A stretch of 64,000 nucleotides of DNA, from assembly GCA_038230835.1 (NCBI GenBank), contig JBBRMM010000002.1, positions 62,001 through 126,000 of the forward strand. The letters run 5' to 3'. The position numbers and the translations under genes are program-made. Under the pieces are notes generated by a model, which worked only from the letters and a program-made list of their open reading frames with translations, had not been told where the DNA came from and made no database searches. The stretch comes from DASUHT01 sp038230835 (GTDB taxonomy: Bacteria; Actinomycetota; Thermoleophilia; Gaiellales; JAICJC01). Shown in pieces: positions 50,498 to 58,708 of the stretch (positions are counted from its first letter, which is position 1; each line of letters starts with the position of its first letter).

Positions 50498-51139
50498 TCA
50501 CGTCCGCTCGCGGCCGATCCACTCCTCGCCGCCCTCGAAGACCTCCTTCTTCCACACCGGCACGGTCTGCTTGAGCGTGTCGATCGCCTCCCGGCAGGCG
50601 TCCATCGCCTGGCCGCGATGGGCTGCCGCCACCGCGATCACGACGCTCGCCTCGCCGATCGGGACGTGCCCGACGCGATGGACGATGGCGACCTCGAGCG
50701 CATCGTGGCCGATCTTGACCGCGTCGGCGATCCGGGCCATCTCGGCCTCGGCCATCTCTGGGTAGGCGTCGTACTCGAGGTGGGTGACGGCGCGCCCGCG
50801 GGCGTGGTCGCGGGTGGTGCCGACGAAGATCGCGATCGCGCCGGCGTCCGGCCGGCCGACCTCGGCCATCACCTGCGCTATGTCGATCGGCGCGCTCTGC
50901 AGCCGGAATGCCCCACCCGAGACCGGCGGGATCACGGCGACCTCGTCGCCGTCCTGGATCGGCTCGTCGCGGCGGGCGTACTCCCGGTTTCGCGCGTAGG
51001 CGATCCCGGGGGGCTCCTCTCCCACTTCGAGCGCCGGCCACACGTCCGCCAGCGTGGCCCCGTCGGCCAGCTCGATCCGCCGCTCTGACCAGCCGGCCCG
51101 CTCACGGAGCGCGGCGAACAGCTTGACCGTGATCGTCAT
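50498..51139 (-). CDS. MoaD-MoaE fusion protein (molybdopterin synthase)
   Basis: 213 residues. Residues 1-78 are MoaD-like ('TVKLFAALRERAGWSERRIEL', 'VAVIPPVSGGAF'), including the Gly-Gly normally at the MoaD C-terminus, but here followed by more protein. Residues 79-213 are MoaE-like ('GAIAIFVGTTRDHARGRAVTHLEYDAYPEMA', 'VAIVHRVGHVPIGEASVVIAVAAAHRG', 'VPVWKKEVFEGGEEWI'). Fusions of this kind (MoaX in mycobacteria) are cleaved after Gly-Gly to make active subunits. It supplies molybdopterin, as needed by the formate dehydrogenase. TACGCT ends 7 nt before the ATG. Confidence 0.93.
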   Translation of the reverse strand: MTITVKLFAALRERAGWSERRIELADGATLADVWPALEVGEEPPGIAYARNREYARRDEPIQDGDEVAVIPPVSGGAFRLQSAPIDIAQVMAEVGRPDAGAIAIFVGTTRDHARGRAVTHLEYDAYPEMAEAEMARIADAVKIGHDALEVAIVHRVGHVPIGEASVVIAVAAAHRGQAMDACREAIDTLKQTVPVWKKEVFEGGEEWIGRERT

Positions 51140-51146
51140 GCCGGCA

Positions 51147-51152
51147 AGCGTA
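51147..51152 (-). promoter_or_regulatory. -10-like box of moaDE, leaderless
   Basis: TACGCT on the minus strand ends 7 nt before ATG 51139, with no Shine-Dalgarno sequence. Confidence 0.45.
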
Positions 51153-51189
51153 TCCGTTGGCTGCCGTCGCCCGGTGCGACCGGGTCGCT

Positions 51190-51195
51190 TACAGT
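51190..51195 (+). promoter_or_regulatory. -10-like box of the mutase gene, leaderless
   Basis: TACAGT ends 7 nt before ATG 51203. It is divergent from the moaDE box, giving another short bidirectional promoter region. Confidence 0.5.
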
Positions 51196-51202
51196 TTCCG
51201 GT

Positions 51203-52786
51203 ATGGCGGCCGCAGGCGAGACCCGTACCACCGACTCGGGGATCCCGATCAAGCCCGTCTACGGACCCGGCGACTCCGGCGCGCCGCGACCGGATCCGGG
51301 CGCCTACCCGTACACCCGCGGGGTGCGCGCAGACGGCTACCGCGAACGGCCGTGGACGATGCGCCAGTACGCCGGCTTCTCGTCCGCGGAGGACACCAAC
51401 CGGCGCTTCCGGCTGCTGCTCGACCGCGGCCAGACCGGCCTGTCGGTGGCGTTCGACCTGCCCACCCAGCTCGGCCTCGACTCCGACGACCCGATGGCGC
51501 TGGGCGAGGTCGGCCGGACGGGCGTGGCGATCGACTCGCTGGCCGACATGGAGCTGCTGCTGGACGGCATCCCACTGGCCGACGTGTCCACGTCGATGAC
51601 CATCAACGCGCCGGGCTCGCTGCTGCTGTTGCTGTACGAGCTGGTCGGCGAACAGCAGAGCGTCCCGCCCGAGCGGCTGTCGGGGACGATCCAGAACGAC
51701 ATCCTGAAGGAGTACATCGCCCGCGGCAACTACATCTTCCCGGCCCGTCCGAGCATGCGGCTCACCGTGGACACCTTCCGCTACTGCACCGAGCGGCTGC
51801 CGCGCTTCAACACGATCTCGATCTCCGGCTACCACATCCGGGAGGCGGGCTCGACCGCAGCCCAGGAGCTGGCGTACACGCTGGCCAACGGCATCGCCTA
51901 CGTGCAGGCGGCGGTGGACGCCGGGCTGGAGGTGGATTCGTTCGCCCGCCGGCTGTCCTTCTTCTTCAACGCCCACAACGACTTCTTCCAGGAGGTCGCG
52001 AAGTTCCGCGCTGCGCGTGCACTGTGGGCCGAGATCATGGGCGACCGGTTCGGCGCGCGCGACGAGCGCAGCCTGATGCTGCGCTTCCACGCGCAGACCG
52101 GGGGCTCGACGCTGACCGCCCAGCAGGCCGAGAACAACATCGTGCGCGTCGCTGTGCAGGCGTTCTCAGCGGTCTGCGGCGGCGCTCAGAGCCTGCACAC
52201 CAACGGCTTCGACGAGGCGCTTGCGCTGCCCACCGAGCGCAGCGCCACGATCGCGCTGCGCACGCAGCAGATCCTCGCCACCGAGGCCGGTTCGACGAAC
52301 ACCGCCGACCCGCTGGGCGGCAGCTACTACATCGAGGCCCTGACCGACGCGTTGGCCGCCCAGGCACGCGGGCTGATCGCCGAGCTCGACGAGCGTGGCG
52401 GGGCGGTCGCCGGGGTGGAGTCGGGGTTCGTGCAGGACCAGATCGAACAGGCCGCGTTCGCCCACCACGAGCGCGTGCAGTCCGGCGACGAGGTGATCGT
52501 CGGCGTCAACCGCTACATGTCCGACGCCGACGAACGGGTCGAGTTGCAGCAGATCGACCCGGACTCCGAACGCCGCCAGTGCGAGCGCACGGCCGAACTG
52601 CGCGCCCGCCGGGATCGCGCAGCGGTCGAGGTGGCCCTGGCCGAGGTGCGCGCGGCTGCGGGCTCGGCCGAGAACCTGCTGGTGCCGATGCGCGCAGCGC
52701 TTGCCGCGTATGCCACGGTGGGCGAGGTGTGCGGCGTGCTCCGACGGGAGTGGGGCACGTACGACGCCGAACGCTCACGGCCCTGA
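51203..52786 (+). CDS. methylmalonyl-CoA mutase family catalytic subunit, no B12 domain
   Basis: 527 residues, only the substrate-binding barrel of the mutase. 'YPYTRGVRADGYRERPWTMRQYAGFSSAEDTNRRFRLLL', 'LSVAFDLPTQLGLDSDDP', 'STSMTINAPGSLLLLLYELV', 'GTIQNDILKEYIARGNYIFP', 'ISISGYHIREAGSTAAQELAYTLANGI' and 'AQTGGSTLTAQQAENNIVRVAVQAFSAVCGGAQSLHTN' are all mutase marks. It rearranges a CoA thioester with adenosylcobalamin carried by a separate small subunit, which is not in the window. Probably methylmalonyl- or ethylmalonyl-CoA; propionyl-CoA carboxylase-like genes lie 2 kb away. Confidence 0.93.
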   Translation: MAAAGETRTTDSGIPIKPVYGPGDSGAPRPDPGAYPYTRGVRADGYRERPWTMRQYAGFSSAEDTNRRFRLLLDRGQTGLSVAFDLPTQLGLDSDDPMALGEVGRTGVAIDSLADMELLLDGIPLADVSTSMTINAPGSLLLLLYELVGEQQSVPPERLSGTIQNDILKEYIARGNYIFPARPSMRLTVDTFRYCTERLPRFNTISISGYHIREAGSTAAQELAYTLANGIAYVQAAVDAGLEVDSFARRLSFFFNAHNDFFQEVAKFRAARALWAEIMGDRFGARDERSLMLRFHAQTGGSTLTAQQAENNIVRVAVQAFSAVCGGAQSLHTNGFDEALALPTERSATIALRTQQILATEAGSTNTADPLGGSYYIEALTDALAAQARGLIAELDERGGAVAGVESGFVQDQIEQAAFAHHERVQSGDEVIVGVNRYMSDADERVELQQIDPDSERRQCERTAELRARRDRAAVEVALAEVRAAAGSAENLLVPMRAALAAYATVGEVCGVLRREWGTYDAERSRP

Positions 52787-52796
52787 CCATGCGAAT

Positions 52797-52829
52797 GGGG
52801 TGCCCGCCGGGCGAACCGGCGAACACCCC
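52797..52829. terminator. stem-loop between convergent genes, first of two
   Basis: GGGGTG and CACCCC enclose an inner CGCCGG/CCGGCG stem with a GCGAA loop. There is no T-run, so it would be a T-less hairpin serving both directions. Confidence 0.45.
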
Positions 52830-52836
52830 TCGGGTT

Positions 52837-52867
52837 GCGGCGTCTCGTCGTGCCCACGACGCGCCGC
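52837..52867. terminator. stem-loop between convergent genes, second of two
   Basis: GCGGC pairs with GCCGC and inner CGTCG with CGACG around a TGCCCA loop. It lies directly before the stop of the sugar transferase gene. Like the first hairpin it lacks a T-run. Confidence 0.4.
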
Positions 52868-52874
52868 GATGTGG

Positions 52875-54428
52875 TTACGCGGCCCCTCTGGTCTTTCCGA
52901 GCAGGGCGGGGACGGTACGCATGATCAGCGTCACGTCCTCCCAGAGACTCCAGTTGGTCACGTACAGGTAGTCCAGCACCAGCATCTGGCTGAAGGTCAC
53001 CTCGCTGCGGCCGCAGACCTGCCACAGGCCGGTCAGGCCCGGCGTCAGGTCGAGCCGGCGAAGGCCCCAGTCGTTGACGAACTGATGCTCGTGTGGGATC
53101 AGTGGGCGCGGGCCGACCAGGCTCATCTCGCCGCGGAGCACGTTCCACAGCTGCGGGAACTCGTCGATCGACGTCCGGCGCAGGAACCGTCCGACCCGGG
53201 TCACGCGGGGATCGTCGGGGATCTTGAACATGCGGTTGTCGCCGCGGTCACGGTGGGCGTTGAGATGGGCGACCTCGTGCTTGCGCTCCTCCGCGTCGAC
53301 CACCATGGTGCGGAACTTGACGATCGTGAACGGGCGCTGTCCGCGGCCGATGCGGGTCTGGCGGAAGAAGATGGGGCCCTTGCCGGACAGCTTGATCGCG
53401 ACGGCGGTGGCCAGGAACATCGGCGACAGCAGAATCAGTCCGAAGGTGGCGCCGACGATGTCCATCGTCCGCTTGGCGAGGCGGTGCGACACCCCGAGCA
53501 CAGGCGGGGTGAGCCCCATCAGCGGCGTCCCCTCCAGCGAGTAAACCGCCGCGCGGCTGCCGACCACCTCGAACAGTCGCGGCACGATGTCGACCTGCAC
53601 GCCCAGCTCGTTGCAGACCCGGACCACGTCGAGGCCCGCCTCGTGGTCTGCTGTGAACGCGAGGACGACATGCTCGATCCCGTTTCGCTCGAGGATCTCG
53701 GCGAGGTTCTCGGTCGATCCGAGCACCGGCACGTCGGCGAGCTCGTGGTGCAGCGGCAGCGGGTTCTGGTCGACGAATCCGACCAGCTCGAGCCCGTAGC
53801 TGGGCTGGCGCATAATCTTGCGCGCGATCTCCTGGCCCACCAGGCCGGCACCGACCACGACGGCGTTCTGCTTCAGCGTCGCCCGGCGCCGCAGCGCGCC
53901 CCGCACGAGGCTGCGCGACGTCGGCACGGCGACCACGGCCATCGCCCAGAAGGCGGCCATGTGCCCGCCGTGCAGGTCGGCGAGCGGCGTCAGCTGGGTG
54001 ACCACGAAGACCAGCCACGACGCCACCGTCACGCAGTGGAAGATCGGCCAGATCTCGTCCAGGGTGGCGTTGTCGGCTCCCACCCGGTCACGCCGGTAGA
54101 GCCCGTAGAAGCCGGTCAGGAAGCCCCAGATGGGGACGATCAGAAGCAGCGGGAGCACCTGCCGACTGTCGTCTATGAGCAGATACACGATGGCCACCGA
54201 CGCCAGCAGGGACAGCACGTCGGACGTTGCCAGCGAGAGCCGCACGAGCGAGCGGCGCGAGCGCTCGGAACGGCGCGGAATGGCCGCTTTGCCCTCGAGA
54301 ACGGTGGCCGGGGCGGTCACAACTGCACTAAGACCTCTGTCGACCGTGACGGTCGAGGATCGGTCTGCACTGGTCTGGTCGCCCACCGGGTTGCCCACCC
54401 TCCCTCGTGTGCTTGACATGCTTCGCAT
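52875..54428 (-). CDS. polyprenyl glycosylphosphotransferase (sugar transferase)
   Basis: 517 residues. After a flexible N-terminus come about four membrane segments (60-170), a Rossmann domain with 'AVVVGAGLVGQEIARKIMRQ', a fifth TM segment, and the bacterial sugar transferase domain: 'AKRTMDIVGATFGLILLSPMFLATAVAIKLSGKGPIFFRQTRIGRG', 'RRTSIDEFPQLWNVLRGEMSLVGPRPLIPHE' and 'PGLTGLWQVCGRSE'. It starts exopolysaccharide synthesis by moving a sugar-1-phosphate to undecaprenyl phosphate at the inner membrane face. No other exopolysaccharide gene lies nearby. The promoter and ATG 54428 look leaderless. Confidence 0.93.
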   Translation of the reverse strand: MRSMSSTRGRVGNPVGDQTSADRSSTVTVDRGLSAVVTAPATVLEGKAAIPRRSERSRRSLVRLSLATSDVLSLLASVAIVYLLIDDSRQVLPLLLIVPIWGFLTGFYGLYRRDRVGADNATLDEIWPIFHCVTVASWLVFVVTQLTPLADLHGGHMAAFWAMAVVAVPTSRSLVRGALRRRATLKQNAVVVGAGLVGQEIARKIMRQPSYGLELVGFVDQNPLPLHHELADVPVLGSTENLAEILERNGIEHVVLAFTADHEAGLDVVRVCNELGVQVDIVPRLFEVVGSRAAVYSLEGTPLMGLTPPVLGVSHRLAKRTMDIVGATFGLILLSPMFLATAVAIKLSGKGPIFFRQTRIGRGQRPFTIVKFRTMVVDAEERKHEVAHLNAHRDRGDNRMFKIPDDPRVTRVGRFLRRTSIDEFPQLWNVLRGEMSLVGPRPLIPHEHQFVNDWGLRRLDLTPGLTGLWQVCGRSEVTFSQMLVLDYLYVTNWSLWEDVTLIMRTVPALLGKTRGAA

Positions 54429-54433
54429 GCTTG

Positions 54434-54462
54434 AACGTACCGGTCTTGGGTGCCCGAGTCAA
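54434..54462 (-). promoter_or_regulatory. strong promoter of the sugar transferase gene, leaderless
   Basis: On the minus strand TTGACT (54462-54457) is followed after exactly 17 nt by TACGTT (54439-54434), then 5 nt to ATG 54428. It is the clearest promoter in the window and puts the first transcribed base at or beside the start codon. Confidence 0.75.
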
Positions 54463-54581
54463 GGGGAAATCTTCACAAATTCTTTTCAATTCCGCAAGCA
54501 TTCGGGAAAGTCATAACATGTCGCGCTGGACGCGGCATCCTATCGCGCTCGACGACCGCCTGGGATAGGCTTGCGCCGGCC

Positions 54582-56141
54582 ATGGCCGAGCACACCACTT
54601 CCGACCGTCTGGCCGCCCTCGAGAAGCTGCGCGAGGAGGCCCGCACCGCCGGATCTCCCAGCGCTGTCGAACGTCAGCGTAGCAGGGGCAAGCTGCTGGC
54701 CCGCGAGCGGGTCGAACTGCTGCTCGATCCCGGATCGTTCGTCGAACTCGACGCCTTCGTGCGGCACCGCAGTCCCAACTTCGGCCAGATGGCCAACCGC
54801 CCCTATGGCGACGGCGTGGTCACCGGCCACGGCACCATCGAGGGTCGGCGCGTGTTCGTGTTCTCGCAGGACTTCACGGTCTTCGGCGGCTCGCTGGGCG
54901 AGGCGTTCGCCGAGAAGATCGTCAAGGTCATGGACATGGCGGTCACGTACGGATGCCCCATCATCGGTATCAACGACTCCGGCGGCGCGCGGATCCAGGA
55001 GGGCGTGGTGTCCCTGGCCGGGTACGCCGACATCTTCCTGCGCAACGTGCGCGCGTCCGGGGTGATCCCGCAGATCTCGCTGATCATGGGACCGTGCGCC
55101 GGCGGCGCGGTGTACAGCCCGGCGATCACCGACTTCGTGATGATGACCGAGCAGACCTCACACATGTTCATCACCGGTCCCGAGGTGGTGAAGACGGTCA
55201 CCGGCGAGGAGGTCAGCTTCGAGGAGCTGGGCGGTGCCTCCACCCACGCCAGCCGGTCGGGGGTGGCGCACTTCACCGCGCCCGACGAGCGGTCGCTGAT
55301 CGCCGACTGCAGGTATCTGCTCTCCTTCCTGCCCCAGTCCAATACCGAGCCGCCGCCGTGGGAGCCGTGCGCCGATCCCGCCGATCGCGAGGACGCCGAG
55401 CTGGACACGCTGATCCCCGACGAGACGACCAAGCCGTACGACATGCACGAGGTGATCAAGCGGGTGGTCGACGACGGGGAGTTCCTGGAGGTGCACGAGC
55501 GGTGGGCCGAGAACATCCTCTGCGGGTTCGCGCGACTGGGAGGGCATCCGATCGGCGTCGTCGCCAACCAGCCGCGGGCGCTGGCGGGGGTGCTCGACAT
55601 CGACAGCTCGGTCAAGGGAGCCCGCTTCGTGCGCACCTGCGACGCCTTCGGCCTGCCGGTGGTCACGTTCGTCGACGTGCCAGGGTTCCTGCCCGGGACG
55701 GCCCAGGAGTGGGGCGGCATCATCCGTCATGGGGCCAAGCTGCTGTACGCCTACTGCGAGGCGAGCGTGCCCAAGCTGGCGGTGATCACCCGCAAGGCGT
55801 ACGGCGGCGCGTACGACGTGATGAGCTCCAAGCACGTCGGCGCCGACTTCAACTTCGCCTGGCCGACGGCCGAGGTGGCCGTGATGGGCTCGGAGGGCGC
55901 GGTCAACATCGTCTTCCGTAAGGAGTTGGACGCGGCGGACGATCCGGTGGCTCGGCGAGCCGAGCTGATCGAGGAGTACCGCGAGCAGTTCGCAAACCCG
56001 TTCACCGCCGCGGAGCGGGGCTACGTCGACGATGTGATCGAGCCGCGCCGTACCCGGCCGATGCTGATCTCGTCGCTCGACGCGTGCCGGCGAAAGCGCG
56101 AACAGGGCCCGCCTCGCAAGCACGGCAACATCCCGCTGTGA
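54582..56141 (+). CDS. acyl-CoA carboxylase beta subunit (propionyl-CoA carboxylase-like)
   Basis: 519 residues. Carboxyltransferase domains: 'RQRSRGKLLARERVELLLDPGSFVELDAFVRH', 'INDSGGARIQEGVVSLAGYADIF', 'LIMGPCAGGAVYSPAITDF' and 'FVDVPGFLPGTAQEWGGIIRHGAKLLYAYCEASVPKLAVITRKAYGGAYDVMSSKHVG'. The protein transfers CO2 from carboxybiotin to propionyl- or acetyl-CoA. The alpha subunit follows, and together they feed methylmalonyl-CoA to the mutase family. ATG 54582 is taken; the region before it has no strong ribosome site. Confidence 0.95.
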   Translation: MAEHTTSDRLAALEKLREEARTAGSPSAVERQRSRGKLLARERVELLLDPGSFVELDAFVRHRSPNFGQMANRPYGDGVVTGHGTIEGRRVFVFSQDFTVFGGSLGEAFAEKIVKVMDMAVTYGCPIIGINDSGGARIQEGVVSLAGYADIFLRNVRASGVIPQISLIMGPCAGGAVYSPAITDFVMMTEQTSHMFITGPEVVKTVTGEEVSFEELGGASTHASRSGVAHFTAPDERSLIADCRYLLSFLPQSNTEPPPWEPCADPADREDAELDTLIPDETTKPYDMHEVIKRVVDDGEFLEVHERWAENILCGFARLGGHPIGVVANQPRALAGVLDIDSSVKGARFVRTCDAFGLPVVTFVDVPGFLPGTAQEWGGIIRHGAKLLYAYCEASVPKLAVITRKAYGGAYDVMSSKHVGADFNFAWPTAEVAVMGSEGAVNIVFRKELDAADDPVARRAELIEEYREQFANPFTAAERGYVDDVIEPRRTRPMLISSLDACRRKREQGPPRKHGNIPL

Positions 56142-56338
56142 GCGTGCTGCGGATCGACCCGCCGCCGACGTCCGCCGAGGCGGCGGCGGTTCGCGCGGCG
56201 CTGGAGTCGCTCGGACTCGTAGAATCGACGGGTGTTCAGCAAGATCCTGGTCGCCAACCGAGGCGAGATCGCGATCCGCGTCTTCCGCACGTTGCGGGAG
56301 ATGGAGATCGGCTCGGTCGCGGTCTACAGCGAGGCTGA
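56138..56338 (+). CDS. possible acyl-CoA carboxylase epsilon-like small protein
   Basis: A 66-residue frame whose GTG overlaps the beta-subunit stop (GTGA). Its first 28 residues, 'VSVLRIDPPPTSAEAAAVRAALESLGLV', resemble the short helical region of actinobacterial AccE (epsilon) subunits ('LR...G.PT.EE.AA'). The rest overlaps the alpha-subunit gene by 107 bases in another frame and is low in quality. The coupled start and helix suggest a real short epsilon-like peptide. The functional part may be only the first 30 residues. Confidence 0.4.
   Translation: MSVLRIDPPPTSAEAAAVRAALESLGLVESTGVQQDPGRQPRRDRDPRLPHVAGDGDRLGRGLQRG
56220..56225 (+). promoter_or_regulatory. -10-like box of the alpha subunit gene, possible leaderless start
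   Basis: TAGAAT ends 6 nt before GTG 56232, with no Shine-Dalgarno sequence. An internal promoter would add to read-through from the beta subunit gene. Confidence 0.4.
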
Positions 56339-57986
56339 CCGCGACTCGCACTTCGTCGCCTATGCTGACGACGCCTATCTGATCGGGCCCGGACCGGCCG
56401 CCCAGAGTTACCTGATGGGAGAGACGATCATCCGCACCGCGCTGCGGGCGGGCGCCGAGGCGATCCACCCGGGGTTCGGGTTCCTGGCCGAGAATTCGGG
56501 CTTTGCCCGGGCCTGTGCGGCCGCCGGTCTGGTGTTCATCGGCCCGCCACCCGCGGCGATGGATTCGATGGCGTCCAAGACCAGCGCCCGCCGCGCGATG
56601 GCCGACGCGGGCGTGTCGATCGTGCCCGGGGTGACCGATCCGGTGCAGACTCTCGGCGACGCCCGCCGGATCGCCGTCGAGGTCGGCTACCCGCTGGCGA
56701 TCAAGGCCGCCGCGGGGGGTGGCGGCAAGGGCATCAAGGTGGTGCGGGGGGACGCCGACCTGGAGCCGGCGTACGAATCGGCTCGGCGGGAGGGCAAGGC
56801 CTACTTCGCCGACGACACGGTGTACATCGAGCGCTATCTGGACAATCCGCGCCACATCGAGGTGCAGGTGCTGGCCGACACCCACGGCACCGTGCTGCAC
56901 CTGGGCGAACGTGACTGCTCGATCCAGCGCCGGCACCAGAAGATCGTCGAGGAGACCCCCTCGCCGGTCGTTTCGCCACAGCTGCGCGAGCACATCGGCG
57001 CGGTCGGTGTCGAGGCGGCGCGCGCCGTCGGGTACACCAACGCCGGCACCGTCGAGGGCCTGCTGGCGGATGACGGCACCTACTACTTCTTGGAGATGAA
57101 CACCAGGCTGCAGGTCGAGCACACGATCACCGAAGCGGTCACCGGTCTCGATCTGGTCCGGGAGCAGATCCGGATCGCCGCCGGCCAGCCACTGGGCTAC
57201 GTCCAGTCCGACATCCACCTGCGCGGCCACGCCATCCAGTGCCGGATCAACGCCGAGGACGCGGCCCGCGGCTTCATGCCGACACCCGGCAGGGTGACCC
57301 GGTATCGCGAGCCCGCCGGGCCGGGCGTGCGGGTCGACTCGGGGGTCGTCGAGGGCAGCGTGATCTCCGAGCTGTACGATCCGATGGTCGCCAAGCTGAT
57401 CGCTCACGACGTCGATCGTGAGTCCGCCCGGCGACGGATGCTGCGGGCGTTGTCCGAGTTCGAGGTGGGCGGCGTGACCACGCTGATCCCGCTCCACCGG
57501 GCGATCCTCGAGCACCCGGCCTTCATCGCCGGCGGCTCGCTGCACGAGTTCGTCGAGGGCGGCGGGTACGCGGCGACGCTGACGCCGGGCGCACCCATCG
57601 AGCCGGCCGGCCGAGCCGAGCCGCCGCACAGCCAGCCGGTCACGCTTCCGGTCGAAGTCGACGGGCGCCGCTTCGAGGTGACCGTGATCCGGGAGGAGCA
57701 TCCCGGCCGCACCCGGTTGCGGGCCCGCCGCGACGAGCTGGCGGAGCGCGGTCGTAGATCCGGGGGAGCGGCCGACGAGATCCGAAGCCCGATGCAGGGT
57801 ACCGTGCTCAAAGTCGGGGTGGCCGAGGGGGACGCGGTGACAGCCGGCGACGTGCTGGTGGTCGTCGAGGCGATGAAGATGGAGAACGAGATCGTCGCCC
57901 ACCGCGAGGGGACGGTGGAGGCGGTCGAGGTGGCCGCCGGCGATCAGGTGTCCAGCGGCCAGACCCTCGTTCGGATGATTGGCTGA
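56232..57986 (+). CDS. acyl-CoA carboxylase alpha subunit (biotin carboxylase + BCCP)
   Basis: 584 residues. Biotin carboxylase at the N-terminus: 'FSKILVANRGEIAIRVFRTLREM', ATP-grasp 'KAAAGGGGKGIKVVRG', 'MNTRLQVEHTITEAVTGLDLVREQI' and 'QCRINAEDAARGFMPTPGRVTRYREPAGPGVRVDSGV'. The C-terminal 75 residues are the biotinyl domain with 'VVVEAMKMENEIVAHREG', whose lysine carries biotin. It carboxylates biotin with ATP and bicarbonate for the beta subunit. Typical actinobacterial AccA3-type organisation. Confidence 0.95.
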   Translation: MFSKILVANRGEIAIRVFRTLREMEIGSVAVYSEADRDSHFVAYADDAYLIGPGPAAQSYLMGETIIRTALRAGAEAIHPGFGFLAENSGFARACAAAGLVFIGPPPAAMDSMASKTSARRAMADAGVSIVPGVTDPVQTLGDARRIAVEVGYPLAIKAAAGGGGKGIKVVRGDADLEPAYESARREGKAYFADDTVYIERYLDNPRHIEVQVLADTHGTVLHLGERDCSIQRRHQKIVEETPSPVVSPQLREHIGAVGVEAARAVGYTNAGTVEGLLADDGTYYFLEMNTRLQVEHTITEAVTGLDLVREQIRIAAGQPLGYVQSDIHLRGHAIQCRINAEDAARGFMPTPGRVTRYREPAGPGVRVDSGVVEGSVISELYDPMVAKLIAHDVDRESARRRMLRALSEFEVGGVTTLIPLHRAILEHPAFIAGGSLHEFVEGGGYAATLTPGAPIEPAGRAEPPHSQPVTLPVEVDGRRFEVTVIREEHPGRTRLRARRDELAERGRRSGGAADEIRSPMQGTVLKVGVAEGDAVTAGDVLVVVEAMKMENEIVAHREGTVEAVEVAAGDQVSSGQTLVRMIG

Positions 57987-57993
57987 GCGGTTC

Positions 57994-58623
57994 TCAGCAC
58001 GCGGTGCACGCGACCAGGCTGCGCACCCTGTCGAGGGTGGTGTCCACCGATCCGCCGGAGCTGAGCAGGCGCTCGACGGCAACCGGCAGCCGTCCGTCGT
58101 CCCCGTCGGCCTCGAGTCGCACCGCGACCTGCAAGGCCAGCTCGGGCTCGTGGGCGAGGGCGACCGCCCCGGGTGACGCTGCACGCAGTGCGGTGGGCTC
58201 CAGTGCGGCGCTGCGGCGGACGGCGGCGGCCAGCGCCCGTCGATGATGCGGAGCGAGCAGCTGTGCTCGGCGCTCGAGCACGGCGCCGGTCACCTGCCGT
58301 GGTGCGCCGGGGACTGCGAGGTCCTGCAGCTCCACCATCCGGTCGAGCGCCGAACGCCGTCGGTCGCCGTGAGCCCACCGAGCCAGCGCCAGCAGGGTCG
58401 CGGCCGCAACCGCCGCCGCGGCCTCGAGGGCGGCGCCAGGGAGGACGAGCCAGACGATCAGGCCCGCGAACACCGATCCGAACGCCCACAGCGCCAGCGT
58501 CGCCCGCCGCCGGTCGGCCGCGATCACCACGTCTGCGCTTGCCAGCCAGCCACGCCGGGAGGCGCGATCGAACTCTCGCTCGATTTCCCTCGCGAACACG
58601 ATATTGAGCCCTGTGTGCATCAT
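57994..58623 (-). CDS. membrane protein, unknown, regulated with CGNR gene
   Basis: 209 residues. After an N-terminal amphipathic stretch there are two adjacent hydrophobic segments (about 42-60 and 62-82), then a long cytosolic helical region ('RRSALDRMVELQDLAVPGAPRQVTGAVLERRAQLLAPHHRRALAAAVRRSA'). No family recognised. AGGAGG lies 5 nt before the first of two adjacent ATG codons. The gene is divergent from the CGNR regulator across an operator-like inverted repeat, which is the usual arrangement for a regulator and its target. Confidence 0.7.
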   Translation of the reverse strand: MMHTGLNIVFAREIEREFDRASRRGWLASADVVIAADRRRATLALWAFGSVFAGLIVWLVLPGAALEAAAAVAAATLLALARWAHGDRRRSALDRMVELQDLAVPGAPRQVTGAVLERRAQLLAPHHRRALAAAVRRSAALEPTALRAASPGAVALAHEPELALQVAVRLEADGDDGRLPVAVERLLSSGGSVDTTLDRVRSLVACTAC

Positions 58624-58634
58624 CTGACCTCCTC

Positions 58635-58675
58635 GGTTGCGTTACCGGCATAAGTCTATCGAAGGTTACGCAACC
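58635..58675. promoter_or_regulatory. inverted repeat, likely CGNR operator
   Basis: GGTTGCGTTACC (58635-58646) and GGTTACGCAACC (58664-58675) form an inverted repeat with one mismatch and a 17-nt spacer. It lies directly between the divergent membrane protein and the CGNR regulator. A further GGTAACA-like piece is at 58692. Confidence 0.65.
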
Positions 58676-58694
58676 AGTCAAATCATTTTGGTGG

Positions 58695-58700
58695 TAACAT
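58695..58700 (+). promoter_or_regulatory. -10-like box of the CGNR gene
   Basis: TAACAT ends 8 nt before ATG 58709. The region lacks a Shine-Dalgarno sequence. Confidence 0.4.
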
Positions 58701-58708
58701 GCGGGCGC

